From Vibrio jasicida CAIM 1864 = LMG 25398 (GTDB lineage: Bacteria > Pseudomonadota > Gammaproteobacteria > Enterobacterales > Vibrionaceae), in NCBI RefSeq assembly GCF_000400365.1, contig NZ_BAOG01000149.1, forward strand, positions 1 through 35,806: 35,806 nucleotides of DNA, in the 5' to 3' direction. Both the position numbers and the translations under genes were made by a program. Positions 1 through 7,239 of the stretch are shown here, piece by piece; positions within the stretch are counted from its first letter, which is position 1; every line of letters starts with the position of its first letter. The notes under the pieces were generated by a model. It saw only the letters and a list, made by a program, of their open reading frames with translations, did no database searches and was not told the DNA's origin.

Positions 1-12
1 TGAATGGTAGAC

Positions 13-77
13 ATATGGTTCACCTCGTTCTGAGAGCCTACTCTAAGCGTAGGGCTTGAGAGTGAGGCGGACCATAT
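13..77 (+). other. Long imperfect inverted repeat, probable structured RNA
   Basis: The segment folds on itself. ATATGGT at 13-19 pairs with ACCATAT at 71-77, and the interior pairs further (CACCTC region with GAGGCGG, CCTAC with GTAGG), with several positions that would be G:U pairs in RNA transcribed from the plus strand. It ends 5 bases before a rho-independent terminator, so it is probably the 3' portion of a small RNA or a structured 3' UTR of a gene left of the window. I do not recognise an RNA family. Strand is inferred from the downstream terminator. Confidence 0.45.
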
Positions 78-81
78 AATT

Positions 82-117
82 AGCCCCTTTGCGATGAACT
101 TGCAGAGGGGCTTTTTA
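82..117 (+). terminator. Rho-independent terminator
   Basis: AGCCCCT at 82-88 pairs with AGGGGCT at 105-111 and is followed directly by a run of five T (112-116). It would end a plus-strand transcript entering from the left edge. On the minus strand it lies just past the end of the dehydrogenase pseudogene and could help end that transcript, although the T tract on that side is poor. Confidence 0.75.
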
Positions 118-134
118 ATGCGTTCTACCTGGTA

Positions 135-1132
135 TTACTTCACGGTAAGGACCATCTTGCCTACGTGTCCCTTCTCTTGGAATGCCGCTTGCGCTTGGTT
201 GATGTCTTCCAATGGGAATGTCTGTGCGACTAATGGTTTGATGTTGCCTTGTTCAATATGATGAACCAAGTTTCCAAACACTTCAGGCTCAAGGACAGTA
301 CAACCAAAGAAGCTGAGATCTTTGAGATACAGAGTGCGCACGTCTAGCTCAACCATCGCACCGCCAATGGCACCTGATACCGCGTAACGACCTTTGGGGC
401 GCAAGACTTCAAGGAATTGTGGCCACTGGTCGCCAGCAACCAAATCAATCACTACGTCAACGCTGTTGTTGCCAAGCGCTTCAACAAGATTTGCGTTGCG
501 TGGCACGACTTCATCTGCGCCCAACTCCAGCACTTGTTCATTTTTGCTTGGACTTGTAATGGCAATAACGGTGGCACCAGAAATCAGGACACGATCTCCC
601 TTGGCAACACGAGAGCGAGTGAGCATGTTTTCTGCCGTTGAGTACGAACATGGGAAAGACGCAAGTTCAACGTCAGTCAAATCCGTCTTTAGCTGGTAGG
701 CGTGCTTCGCTGAGACCACGGTGTATTCTGCAAAACCACCGTCGCATTCTGAGCCAAAGTACCAAGGTGGATTAATGGTTTCACCGCTCACATCGCTCAA
801 GCAAGGTTCAATCAACACGCGTTCACCTATACGGCGTTCATCTACCATACTGCCAACAGCAACGATCTCGCCACAGACGTCAGCGCCTTGAATGCGTGGG
901 AGAACCAATGCATTGCCGCTCCAACTTGCATCCTCGCTGTCATTGTCACCTTTTGAATACCAGCGATACGCGTATTGATATCGGTATTGTTCACGCCCGC
1001 TGCGGATACTCGAATTAGCACTTCGTTCTCTTTTGGCGTTGGGACTGGAATATCTTGGCGGTATTCCAACATTTCTGGTCCGCCGTGACCAGTCAATAGA
1101 ACACCTTTCATTGTGGTTGGTAGCGTTGTCAT
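135..1132 (-). pseudogene. MDR-family (quinone oxidoreductase-like) alcohol dehydrogenase, broken by frameshift and internal deletion
   Basis: This is a medium-chain dehydrogenase/reductase read in two frames. The N-terminal GroES-like part starts at 1132 (MKGVLLTGHGGPEMLEYRQD..., then VSAAGVNNTDINTRI). The rest continues in another frame and ends at 135 (IQGADVCGEIVAVG, FAEYTVV, ELGADEVV, HVGKMVLTVK). The frames join if one base is restored near 963-964: ATC-GC-TGG would become I-G-W, giving IGWYSKGDNDSED running into the downstream frame. A second lesion lies near 573-578, where the usual Rossmann loop (GASGGVGSAAIQLAK-type, about 18 residues) is missing, so GDRVLISGA runs straight into TVIAITSPSKNE. 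Without that loop NAD(P) binding should fail even if the frame were intact. The gene starts 2 bp after the TetR stop, so the two form an operon. The frameshift alone could be a sequencing error; the in-frame deletion is harder to explain that way. An internal start near 908 could yield a truncated protein, probably non-functional. Confidence 0.8.
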
Positions 1133-1134
1133 GA

Positions 1135-1650
1135 TTAATCTTCCTTTAGCAATCTTAAAACAGCTTGTTGCGCAGAGTTCAGAGCCTCGTTACCCAGTAC
1201 TGGCCAAGCGCTGGACACGCCTTCGTGCAATAAGAACAGCTGCGTGGCGAGGTCTTGGCGAAGGCTCTGTTTACCCAAAAATTGTCGAACGTCTTCTTTG
1301 TGCGCTTTCACGGTTTGGTTGATGATGTCGTGTTCGGGAAATGCCGCAATCGCATTCATCGACATGCAACCATGCGGTGCGTAGTCTTCCATCCATTGTT
1401 TGAGCTTGTTGAATACGTGTTGGGTCGCTTCTAGCCCGGCTTGTGGCGAGTTATCCAGCAGGAAGTTTAAGTAGCGCTGGTGGCGGTGTTCTAACGCGGC
1501 CACGATCATGTCTTCCTTAGATGGGTAATGCTTGTACAAGGTGCGTAGGCTAACGCCACAGGCAGTCTTGAGCCGTGCCACACTAGGCTCGGCAAATCCA
1601 AGCTCGCTAAAAGCTTGCTCTAAACTGGCAGCGATCTGTTCTTTCAACAT
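1135..1650 (-). CDS. TetR/AcrR-family transcriptional regulator
   Basis: This 171-residue protein has the typical TetR arrangement: an N-terminal helix-turn-helix (about residues 20-45, with SVARLKTACGVSLRTLYKHYPSKEDM, the YKHYPSKEDM turn being diagnostic) and an all-helical ligand-binding C-terminus. It is slightly short for the family (about 190). It lies first in a two-gene unit with the broken dehydrogenase, starting 2 bp after this stop. Two related palindromes between 1666 and 1708, just upstream of the start, are likely its operators, so autorepression with release by a small molecule, perhaps a quinone, aldehyde or other electrophile, is the natural model. The ligand is unknown. The sequence shows no defect, so the regulator seems to have outlived its target enzyme. 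Confidence 0.9.
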   Translation of the reverse strand: MLKEQIAASLEQAFSELGFAEPSVARLKTACGVSLRTLYKHYPSKEDMIVAALEHRHQRYLNFLLDNSPQAGLEATQHVFNKLKQWMEDYAPHGCMSMNAIAAFPEHDIINQTVKAHKEDVRQFLGKQSLRQDLATQLFLLHEGVSSAWPVLGNEALNSAQQAVLRLLKED

Positions 1651-1665
1651 AGCGTCTTCTCATGA

Positions 1666-1683
1666 GTAGAATGATTGTTCTAC
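1666..1683. promoter_or_regulatory. Probable TetR operator, proximal copy
   Basis: GTAGAATGATTGTTCTAC has perfect 6-bp arms (GTAGAA/TTCTAC) and sits 16 bp upstream of the regulator start. Its reverse complement resembles the distal copy at 1691-1708. Position and duplication support a binding site for the adjacent TetR protein. Confidence 0.65.
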
Positions 1684-1690
1684 TTTTAGG

Positions 1691-1708
1691 GTAGAGCAAT
1701 CGTTCTAC
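1691..1708. promoter_or_regulatory. Probable TetR operator, distal copy, overlapping the promoter
   Basis: GTAGAGCAATCGTTCTAC is a near-palindrome matching the reverse complement of the proximal site at 16 of 18 positions. Centre-to-centre distance is 25 bp. A TTGACA -35 element on the minus strand (1712-1717) lies 3 bp beyond it, so a repressor here would cover the core promoter of the regulator-dehydrogenase unit. The matching -10 is weak (TACCCT after an 18-bp spacer). Confidence 0.6.
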
Positions 1709-1736
1709 TTGTGTCAATGTAAATCGAGAAATAAAA

Positions 1737-1760
1737 AAACGGAGCGCAAAGGCTCCGTTT
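1737..1760 (-). terminator. Terminator of the beta-lactamase gene
   Basis: AAACGGAGC pairs with GCTCCGTTT across a short loop. On the minus strand the hairpin is followed by a run of T (the A tract at 1733-1739), 20 bp after the bla stop codon. It separates bla from the TetR promoter region. Confidence 0.85.
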
Positions 1761-1778
1761 AAAATCATTGAGTTAGAT

Positions 1779-2630
1779 CTAATAAGTTTGGTATTGGTCG
1801 ACAATCAATTGACTGATCTGAGCAATCACTTGGTTTCTTGCTTGCAAAGACAAGTCTGTCTCTGTGATATAGATGCTGACATAAATCGGTTTATGATTCT
1901 CTTTCCAAATCATCGCTGTCACGCCCCTAGAGCCAAAACCGCCAGCGCCAGAGCGGTCGGCAATCGACCAACCTTTCGGTAGGACTGAACGAATAAGTGG
2001 ATCCGAAACCTTATTATCCTGCATCCAAATTTTAAGTTGGATGCGAGATTCGTAAGATAGCGCATCGCCTTCTAGCAGAGTGTGCAGAGTGTTTACCATG
2101 GCGTTAGGTGTTGTGGTGTCTTGCTTATCACCTGGTTTGGCTTCATTCAGTCTTGGCTCAAAACGGTCCAACCTCGTCGCTTTGTCGCCAAGAGAGCGTA
2201 AAAAGAGCGTGACCCCTCGTGGACCACCAATGCTGCGTAATACGATATTTGCTGCGGTGTTGTCACTCATGAGCATCGCTGCTTCACACGCGTGTTCGAT
2301 GCGGGTGGTTTGACCTGCCATACGATCCATTACAGGTGACCATACCACCATGTTACGTTCTTCGACTTTCGCAGTTGCGTTTTTATCTAGCTTTCCGGTG
2401 TCCATTTGATTCAGCATTGTGGCACAGGCAAGAGTTTTGAAGGTACTCATCATCGGGAAGCGTTCATCGCCTCGGTAATCCCAATGCTCGTTACTTTGTG
2501 TATCCCAAATCGCCACACCGATTCGACCCGCGATGTGTTGTTCGATGGCAGAGATGTCTTCGTTCAGTTTGGCGGCGTATGTTGCACTCGAACAGACTAA
2601 CAATCCGAGTAGCAGAAATAGCTTTTTCAT
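1779..2630 (-). CDS. blaCARB: CARB-family class A beta-lactamase (carbenicillin-hydrolysing)
   Basis: This periplasmic serine beta-lactamase hydrolyses penicillins, including carboxypenicillins. It has 283 residues with a signal peptide (about 1-19, cleavage near ATYA). Class A motifs are all present: S62-T-F-K65 (Ambler S70-K73), SDN at 122-124, E158-P-R-L-N (Ambler E166), and R226-S-G (Ambler 234-236). Arg instead of Lys in the last motif is the CARB/PSE hallmark. C69 and C115 form the expected disulfide pair. The residue before SPV (Ambler 105 region) is Trp (VVWSPV), where many class A enzymes have Tyr. No integron, attC site or transposase is nearby, so this looks like the resident Vibrio enzyme rather than an acquired cassette. 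It is a single-gene unit with its own terminator. No dedicated regulator is visible; the exact allele number cannot be given from memory. Confidence 0.95.
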   Translation of the reverse strand: MKKLFLLLGLLVCSSATYAAKLNEDISAIEQHIAGRIGVAIWDTQSNEHWDYRGDERFPMMSTFKTLACATMLNQMDTGKLDKNATAKVEERNMVVWSPVMDRMAGQTTRIEHACEAAMLMSDNTAANIVLRSIGGPRGVTLFLRSLGDKATRLDRFEPRLNEAKPGDKQDTTTPNAMVNTLHTLLEGDALSYESRIQLKIWMQDNKVSDPLIRSVLPKGWSIADRSGAGGFGSRGVTAMIWKENHKPIYVSIYITETDLSLQARNQVIAQISQLIVDQYQTY

Positions 2631-2842
2631 TATTGATTTTCTTAGTGTTATTTATTCCAGTTCGCATCTTGGCGAATTTAGCCGGAACTATAACGAGTGA
2701 ATACTCTAATGACTGTTAGATTATTGTCTTTTTTCTGTAGGAATCCTTGCATATGTCGAGCTTTACCCGCTTTTACTCTTATTGACGTTGCTTTACATGT
2801 GAAGCGCTAAAGTAAAGTTGTCGATTAACCGAGTAACCAATC

Positions 2843-4174
2843 ATGAAAACATTCCGCAATCTCATCTGGGCAATGATCGCCGCGATGTCCGTATTATGGT
2901 TTGCGATGGAACCGCAGCTTTTCTCTTCTACCAATGTCTTTGAATGGCGATCTGCCATGATCCAATATTCAGGCATTCTGTCTTTGATGCTGATGTCGAT
3001 CGCCATGGTGTTGGCAATGCGTCTTCCTGTGGTTGAAAACTGGCTGCACGGCATGGACAAAGCGTATCGAGTGCATAAATGGCTCGGCATTGGTGGCGTT
3101 GCATTAGGTCTTGCGCACTGGCTTTGGTATCAAGTGCCGAAATGGTTAGTCATGTCTGGTGTATTAGCAAGACCAGAGAAACACACAGGTACAGGGCCGG
3201 AGGGTAACCTCTCTGGAATCGAAGCTTGGGTTCATGGTCTGCGCGACCTTGCTCAAGGCATGGGTGAGTGGGGCTTTTACATGCTGTTGGTTTTGCTGGT
3301 GATTTCTCTATGGGGCGCAGTGAAATACAAACCCTTTAAACTATCGCACCGCTTTATGTCGGTGGCGTATCTACTGATTGCGATTCACTCCGTACTGCTG
3401 CTCAAACGCGCGTATTGGGGCGAGCCTATTTACTATCTTACTGTTGGTTTTGCAGTCGTCGGTTCGGTTGCCGCACTTTACAGTTTGTTTGGCTTTGTTG
3501 GTCGCCGTAATAAACATTCTGCGGTTGTGGCGTCGACACGTTATTTCCCTCTAGCTGAAGTGATGGAATTGGTCGTGAAACCAAATGGGTCTTGGCAAGG
3601 GCACAAAGCGGGGCAATTTGCTTACTTACGTTTTGGTGATGAAGATGCGCATCCGTTCACCATCGTCTCTAGCAGTGAAAGTGATGAATTACGTTTCCTA
3701 ATCAAAGAGCTAGGCGACTTTACTACCGGCTTGTATGAGCGCGTAAAAGCGGGCGATGCTGTGATGGTTGAGGGGCCTTACGGACGCTTGGAATTTGATT
3801 TAGAGAAACCTCAAATCTGGATTGCTGGTGGGGTAGGGATTGCTTCTTTCTTTGCTGCTCTGGAAGCATTGAAAGTGCAAGCGCAAACTAGCGACGTTCA
3901 TTTGTTTTACTGCAGTCGCGGTATCGACGGTCAGTTGGTCGATGAACTGTGGCACTTAGCGCACCAAGCAAGCGTCAAACTGTATGTGATAGATACCATG
4001 AAATCGCCACGTTTGAATGCTGAGCGTATTGCGGCTCAGTGTGGTGATTTGAACCAGTATGAAATGTATTTCTGTGGACCAGAAGCGTTCTCAAAAACAC
4101 TGAAAAAAGAGCTAGATGCGTATCAATTTAATATTGAGCAGAGTTATCACGAAGAGCTATTTATTATGCGCTGA
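2843..4174 (+). CDS. Ferric-reductase-like transmembrane flavocytochrome (FRE/NOX fold)
   Basis: This 443-residue inner-membrane oxidoreductase has about six N-terminal membrane helices (roughly residues 5-215) of the ferric-reductase type. Two histidine pairs are spaced for b-heme binding: H78/H92 and H169/H182. A soluble FNR-like half follows, with the FAD motif HPFTIVSS (270-277), a GGVGIAS nucleotide loop (about 329-335) and the NAD-site motif YFCGPEAF (about 408-415). The fold passes electrons from cytoplasmic NAD(P)H through FAD and hemes across the membrane to an acceptor such as ferric iron, oxygen or a periplasmic partner; the true acceptor is unknown. It stands alone, divergent from bla, with a terminator 26 bp downstream. 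The start is the ATG after CCAATC; the ribosome-binding site is weak. Confidence 0.85.
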   Translation: MKTFRNLIWAMIAAMSVLWFAMEPQLFSSTNVFEWRSAMIQYSGILSLMLMSIAMVLAMRLPVVENWLHGMDKAYRVHKWLGIGGVALGLAHWLWYQVPKWLVMSGVLARPEKHTGTGPEGNLSGIEAWVHGLRDLAQGMGEWGFYMLLVLLVISLWGAVKYKPFKLSHRFMSVAYLLIAIHSVLLLKRAYWGEPIYYLTVGFAVVGSVAALYSLFGFVGRRNKHSAVVASTRYFPLAEVMELVVKPNGSWQGHKAGQFAYLRFGDEDAHPFTIVSSSESDELRFLIKELGDFTTGLYERVKAGDAVMVEGPYGRLEFDLEKPQIWIAGGVGIASFFAALEALKVQAQTSDVHLFYCSRGIDGQLVDELWHLAHQASVKLYVIDTMKSPRLNAERIAAQCGDLNQYEMYFCGPEAFSKTLKKELDAYQFNIEQSYHEELFIMR

Positions 4175-4199
4175 GTGTCAAGATTGTTAGTCATGAGTT

Positions 4200-4219
4200 A
4201 GCTCAGCGGTGAGCTTTTT
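4200..4219 (+). terminator. Terminator after the flavocytochrome gene
   Basis: AGCTCA (4200-4205) pairs with TGAGCT (4210-4215) around a GCGG loop and is followed by T residues to 4219. It is small but well placed, 26 bp after the stop. Confidence 0.65.
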
Positions 4220-4284
4220 AAGCCTCAATTTCGATATTCAGAAATGGGTAGGGTAATAAGCAAATCCAAACCGAGAGAGTAAAG

Positions 4285-4815
4285 ATGACTATCACATCAA
4301 AACGCATTCTAGCGCTGACAACATTGGCAACAGTGACCGTTTCTAGCCACGCATTGGCAGAAGGCCGTAACAACTCAATTGAAGCGGGTGCGACCTTCGT
4401 TGGCGACCACGAAATGTACACCTTGGGTTACAGCCGTGATGTGGGCAACAACATCGTCACTGGTGGTGGTATTTTTGTTGGTTCTGACGCAATTGATATG
4501 CCCGTAAAGAACGATCAAGACGCTTGGGGTATGTACGCGAACATTGGTTACCGCTTTGAAATTGCTGAGTTCGATATCATTCCTAAGCTTGGTATCAACT
4601 ACTTTAATGCGGACGTTGATATCAATAGTGGCACTCACTCTGGCCAGAGCATGAACATTGATAGTGTTTACGCTTCTGTTGGCGGTACGGTTAACTGGCG
4701 CATGGTTGGCTTAACGGTTGATTACGGTAAGATCAACGACTCAGCGGTTAACCCGATCAATGGTAAAGAATTTGAAGAGGATGTGGTTCGCGCTACGTTG
4801 AGCTTCAACTTCTAA
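4285..4815 (+). CDS. Small outer-membrane beta-barrel protein
   Basis: This 176-residue exported protein has a signal peptide of about 25 residues (cleavage near SHALA-EG). The mature part alternates polar and hydrophobic residues in strands (NSIEAGATF, MYTLGYSRD, AWGMYANIGYRF, IIPKLGINYF, SVYASVGGTV, GLTVDYGKI), and the chain ends in Phe (VRATLSFNF), the usual C-terminal signal for Bam-dependent outer-membrane insertion. Its size suits an eight-stranded OmpA/OmpW-like barrel. A related protein is encoded at 5988-6515, on the other side of a LysR gene. The AGAGAG before the ATG is a fair ribosome-binding site. The specific function is not recognisable. Confidence 0.8.
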   Translation: MTITSKRILALTTLATVTVSSHALAEGRNNSIEAGATFVGDHEMYTLGYSRDVGNNIVTGGGIFVGSDAIDMPVKNDQDAWGMYANIGYRFEIAEFDIIPKLGINYFNADVDINSGTHSGQSMNIDSVYASVGGTVNWRMVGLTVDYGKINDSAVNPINGKEFEEDVVRATLSFNF

Positions 4816-4869
4816 CGTTTTTCATCGACCTTTATATTTTTATCGTTTTATTGCACATACTGCTTGTTT

Positions 4870-4894
4870 GCCGCCTGTACCGGGCGGCTTTTTT
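4870..4894 (+). terminator. Strong rho-independent terminator
   Basis: GCCGCC (4870-4875) pairs with GGCGGC (4883-4888), followed by six T. It lies about 55 bp after the beta-barrel stop, in the convergent gap with the LysR gene. Confidence 0.85.
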
Positions 4895-4927
4895 GTTTCC
4901 CTTGTGTGCCCAGAATGACCAACGAAG

Positions 4928-5836
4928 TTATAAATCGTTGAGAATATCGGATAAGTGCTTTTCTAATTTCACTATCGTTGGGTGTTGATAATAACCACGG
5001 TGAAACTGCAAGCCGATATCAAAGAACATCTGAGCGTTATCCTGAATCAACGGAATCTTCTTGATGCCTTGCGGCAAAGCTGAATCGGGCAGGGCGAAGC
5101 AAATCAGAACATAATCGGTTTTGATCAACCAATCCAAAGCGGCATGAACCGATGGCACGGTTAAGCGTCTTTCCAAAGCAAACCCGAGTTGGCGTTTCAC
5201 CCTCTCATAGTAAATGGCGTCATCAAGTGCACCCATCGACACTCGCACCAGTTTTTCGTTTTGTAGACGCTGAATATCAATACGTTCATGATTCCAAAGC
5301 GGGTTGTTCTGCGAGGCGTAGAGATACAAACCTAGCTCACCGATTTTCCGTTCAACCACGCGTTCATTCATAACGGAAGGGTAGCCAGAAATGCCGACGG
5401 CGAGTGAGCCCGCTTTTGGAAATTCGATGCCTTCAAGATTCCAATCCACCATTGAGAAGTCAGCGATATTGTCGTGTTGGCTGAGCAACTCTAGTAAAGG
5501 AGTGGTTAGAAGAGCACTAAGAGGATTAGGGACGAAGAAACGAAATTGCGTTGGTTGAGAGGCGGCTTCAAGTACATTGATTTGAGTCTGTGCTGACTCC
5601 AGCTGTTCAAGCGGTTCTTCAATAAGACTCATCAGTTGGCTGCAAAACAACGTAGGTTGGTAAAGCCCCTTATTGGCGATAAACAACTCATTTCCAAACA
5701 ACACTCGGCAATCGGCTAATTGGCGATTAAATGTTGCTCGACTGATATCGAGTGTATGACACACTTTAGGCATCGATTTTTGTTCAAAGATCAAATGCAA
5801 AAAGCGGTATAGATTGAGGTCGATAGAGTGTTTCAC
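4928..5836 (-). CDS. LysR-family transcriptional regulator
   Basis: This 302-residue protein has LysR organisation: an N-terminal winged helix-turn-helix (about residues 8-65; LYRFLHLIFEQKSMPKVCHTL, then SRATFNRQLADCRVLFGNELFI) followed by a two-lobed periplasmic-binding-like effector domain (about 95-300). The usual FxRxxxGxxPT element after the wing appears as FIANKGLYQPT, a recognisable but divergent form. It sits between two paralogous outer-membrane barrel genes and is transcribed away from the second (150-bp shared gap), so control of the barrel genes is likely. The effector is unknown. Confidence 0.88.
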   Translation of the reverse strand: MKHSIDLNLYRFLHLIFEQKSMPKVCHTLDISRATFNRQLADCRVLFGNELFIANKGLYQPTLFCSQLMSLIEEPLEQLESAQTQINVLEAASQPTQFRFFVPNPLSALLTTPLLELLSQHDNIADFSMVDWNLEGIEFPKAGSLAVGISGYPSVMNERVVERKIGELGLYLYASQNNPLWNHERIDIQRLQNEKLVRVSMGALDDAIYYERVKRQLGFALERRLTVPSVHAALDWLIKTDYVLICFALPDSALPQGIKKIPLIQDNAQMFFDIGLQFHRGYYQHPTIVKLEKHLSDILNDL

Positions 5837-5987
5837 AAGAGCCCTTTAAATAAAAAAACACATCGATTAATACGACATTGTGTGTTGATTTAAGGTTCAA
5901 ATTTGAGTCTCTTAACCGTCAAAAATGCGCACGTAATCCACGTATTCTGAGAGTGGTAAATCGACGTATTCATAGCTCGGAGGTGTC

Positions 5988-6515
5988 ATGCTTAAAGATC
6001 TGGTTGGCTTATTCATTTTGGTGCTTTTGCTTAGCGCTCCAGTGCTTGCAGAAGAGAGAGAACCCTTTATCGCCGGTGGCGTGACGTTTTTGGATAAGCA
6101 TGAGGTCTTAAGTGTAGAGATGGGTGCAGAAGTGTTACCCAATATCAATTGGTCACTCGGCTTCAACGCACCGATAGACAGCGGTGAGCAAGAGCACTTT
6201 GGTACGCATTGGGCAGAAAAGCAAGTTTGGGGGTTACATACTGCGTTGGGCTACGAAATTCGCGTGAATGACGTGTTGGCGATAACGCCGCGTATCGGTT
6301 TGAATTACAACAATGTCGAGATTGAGTATTTCGAAGAAGAGACGGGTGAGTATGTCGACACAGACAGCCAAAACAACTTTGAACCAACCTTAGGTGTCAA
6401 AGTCGATATTGCCAGCGTTGGACTTATTGTTGAAGGCTACAAAATTGACGAGGACATCAGCTTATCGGAGGAAGATGAGATGGCGGTTCGAGTCATGACA
6501 GCCTATAACTTCTGA
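5988..6515 (+). CDS. Small outer-membrane beta-barrel protein, distant paralogue of the one at 4285
   Basis: This 175-residue exported protein has a clear signal peptide (LVGLFILVLLLSAPVLA, cleavage near residue 21). The mature part is strand-rich and ends in Phe (VRVMTAYNF). It aligns by eye with the 4285 protein around QVWGLHTALGYEIRV / DAWGMYANIGYRFEI and ITPRIGLNYNN / IIPKLGINYFN, and both are near 175 residues. It is more acidic, with an EEE-rich loop. A good ribosome-binding site (GGAGGT) sits 5 bp before the ATG. The gene is divergent from the LysR gene, the classic arrangement for a LysR target. Possible roles are an envelope-stress or metal/acid-responsive barrel; I do not recognise a named family. 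Confidence 0.75.
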   Translation: MLKDLVGLFILVLLLSAPVLAEEREPFIAGGVTFLDKHEVLSVEMGAEVLPNINWSLGFNAPIDSGEQEHFGTHWAEKQVWGLHTALGYEIRVNDVLAITPRIGLNYNNVEIEYFEEETGEYVDTDSQNNFEPTLGVKVDIASVGLIVEGYKIDEDISLSEEDEMAVRVMTAYNF

Positions 6516-6552
6516 GCCGATGCCACTACGTAAGTATGGATTCAGAGAGAAA

Positions 6553-6578
6553 AAAGGAGCTGAAATGTCAGCTCCTTT
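6553..6578. terminator. Bidirectional terminator between the beta-barrel gene and the copper operon
   Basis: AAAGGAGCTGA (6553-6563) and TCAGCTCCTTT (6568-6578) are perfect 11-bp arms with a 4-base loop. A-rich and T-rich flanks allow termination of both the plus-strand barrel gene (ends 6515) and the minus-strand copper operon (ends 6597). Confidence 0.85.
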
Positions 6579-6596
6579 CTGGTGTGCAAGTACGAT

Positions 6597-7163
6597 TTAC
6601 AGCGTAATGTTCTTCGTCATGCCTGCTTCTGCATGGCCCGGAATGTTGCACGCGAACTCAACGTTGTTGTCACCGTGGAAATGCCACAATAACTGCTTCG
6701 CTTTACCCGGTTCTACCGTCACAGAGTTGCCCGAGTCGTGCATGTGATCACCGCTCATTGTCTTCATCATTTCGCGATGTTCTAGCTGTTCTTTGGCAGA
6801 ACCGATTGTGAACTCATGGTTGATCTTACCTGTGTTCATCACCACAAACTGCACCACATCGTTTGGCTCAATCTTAACGTCTTTCTTGAACTTGATGGTC
6901 ATGTCATCACCCAAGATAACTTGTACCACCTTGTCTGGCTTTGCACCTTTTGCTGGCATACCTACTGCCGACATGCCCGGCATATCCATCATGTTTGAAT
7001 GGTCCATTTTACTGTGGTCCATCTTCATGCTGCTGTGGTCCATATTTTCATGCTTCATGTTGCTATGATCCATGTTCGCGTGGTCCATGTTTGAATGATC
7101 CATTTGGGCAAACGCAGTCGTTGTTGTTAGGGCTAGAGCAAGAGTAATTAGTGTCTTTTTCAT
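6597..7163 (-). CDS. Periplasmic cupredoxin with Met-Asp-His-rich copper-binding N-terminus
   Basis: This 188-residue exported protein has a signal peptide (1-19, cleavage near AFA-Q). Residues 21-58 are a run of MDHSNM/MDHANM-type repeats rich in Met and His, typical of periplasmic Cu(I)/Cu(II) scavenging segments. The C-terminal part (about 75-188) is a plastocyanin-like domain with type-1 copper ligands in the expected order: H116 (NHEFTIG), C172, H177 and M182 (FACNIPGHAEAGM). It is the last gene of the copper efflux operon, 76 bp after the RND pump, and ends at a strong terminator. Likely role: binding periplasmic copper and handing it to the adaptor/pump, or redox buffering. The genome context supports copper handling rather than respiratory electron transfer. 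Confidence 0.88.
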   Translation of the reverse strand: MKKTLITLALALTTTTAFAQMDHSNMDHANMDHSNMKHENMDHSSMKMDHSKMDHSNMMDMPGMSAVGMPAKGAKPDKVVQVILGDDMTIKFKKDVKIEPNDVVQFVVMNTGKINHEFTIGSAKEQLEHREMMKTMSGDHMHDSGNSVTVEPGKAKQLLWHFHGDNNVEFACNIPGHAEAGMTKNITL

Positions 7164-7239
7164 TTTTATATCCTTGTTTTAATTCATTAATAACTTGGTT
7201 GCTTCCCCTCAAACGTATTGATTGAGGGTAAGGTAGGGA

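Noticed and set aside
1779..2630. Beta-lactamase as an acquired resistance cassette
   Set aside because: No attC, integrase, transposase or flanking repeats are visible, and CARB enzymes are resident in several Vibrio species.
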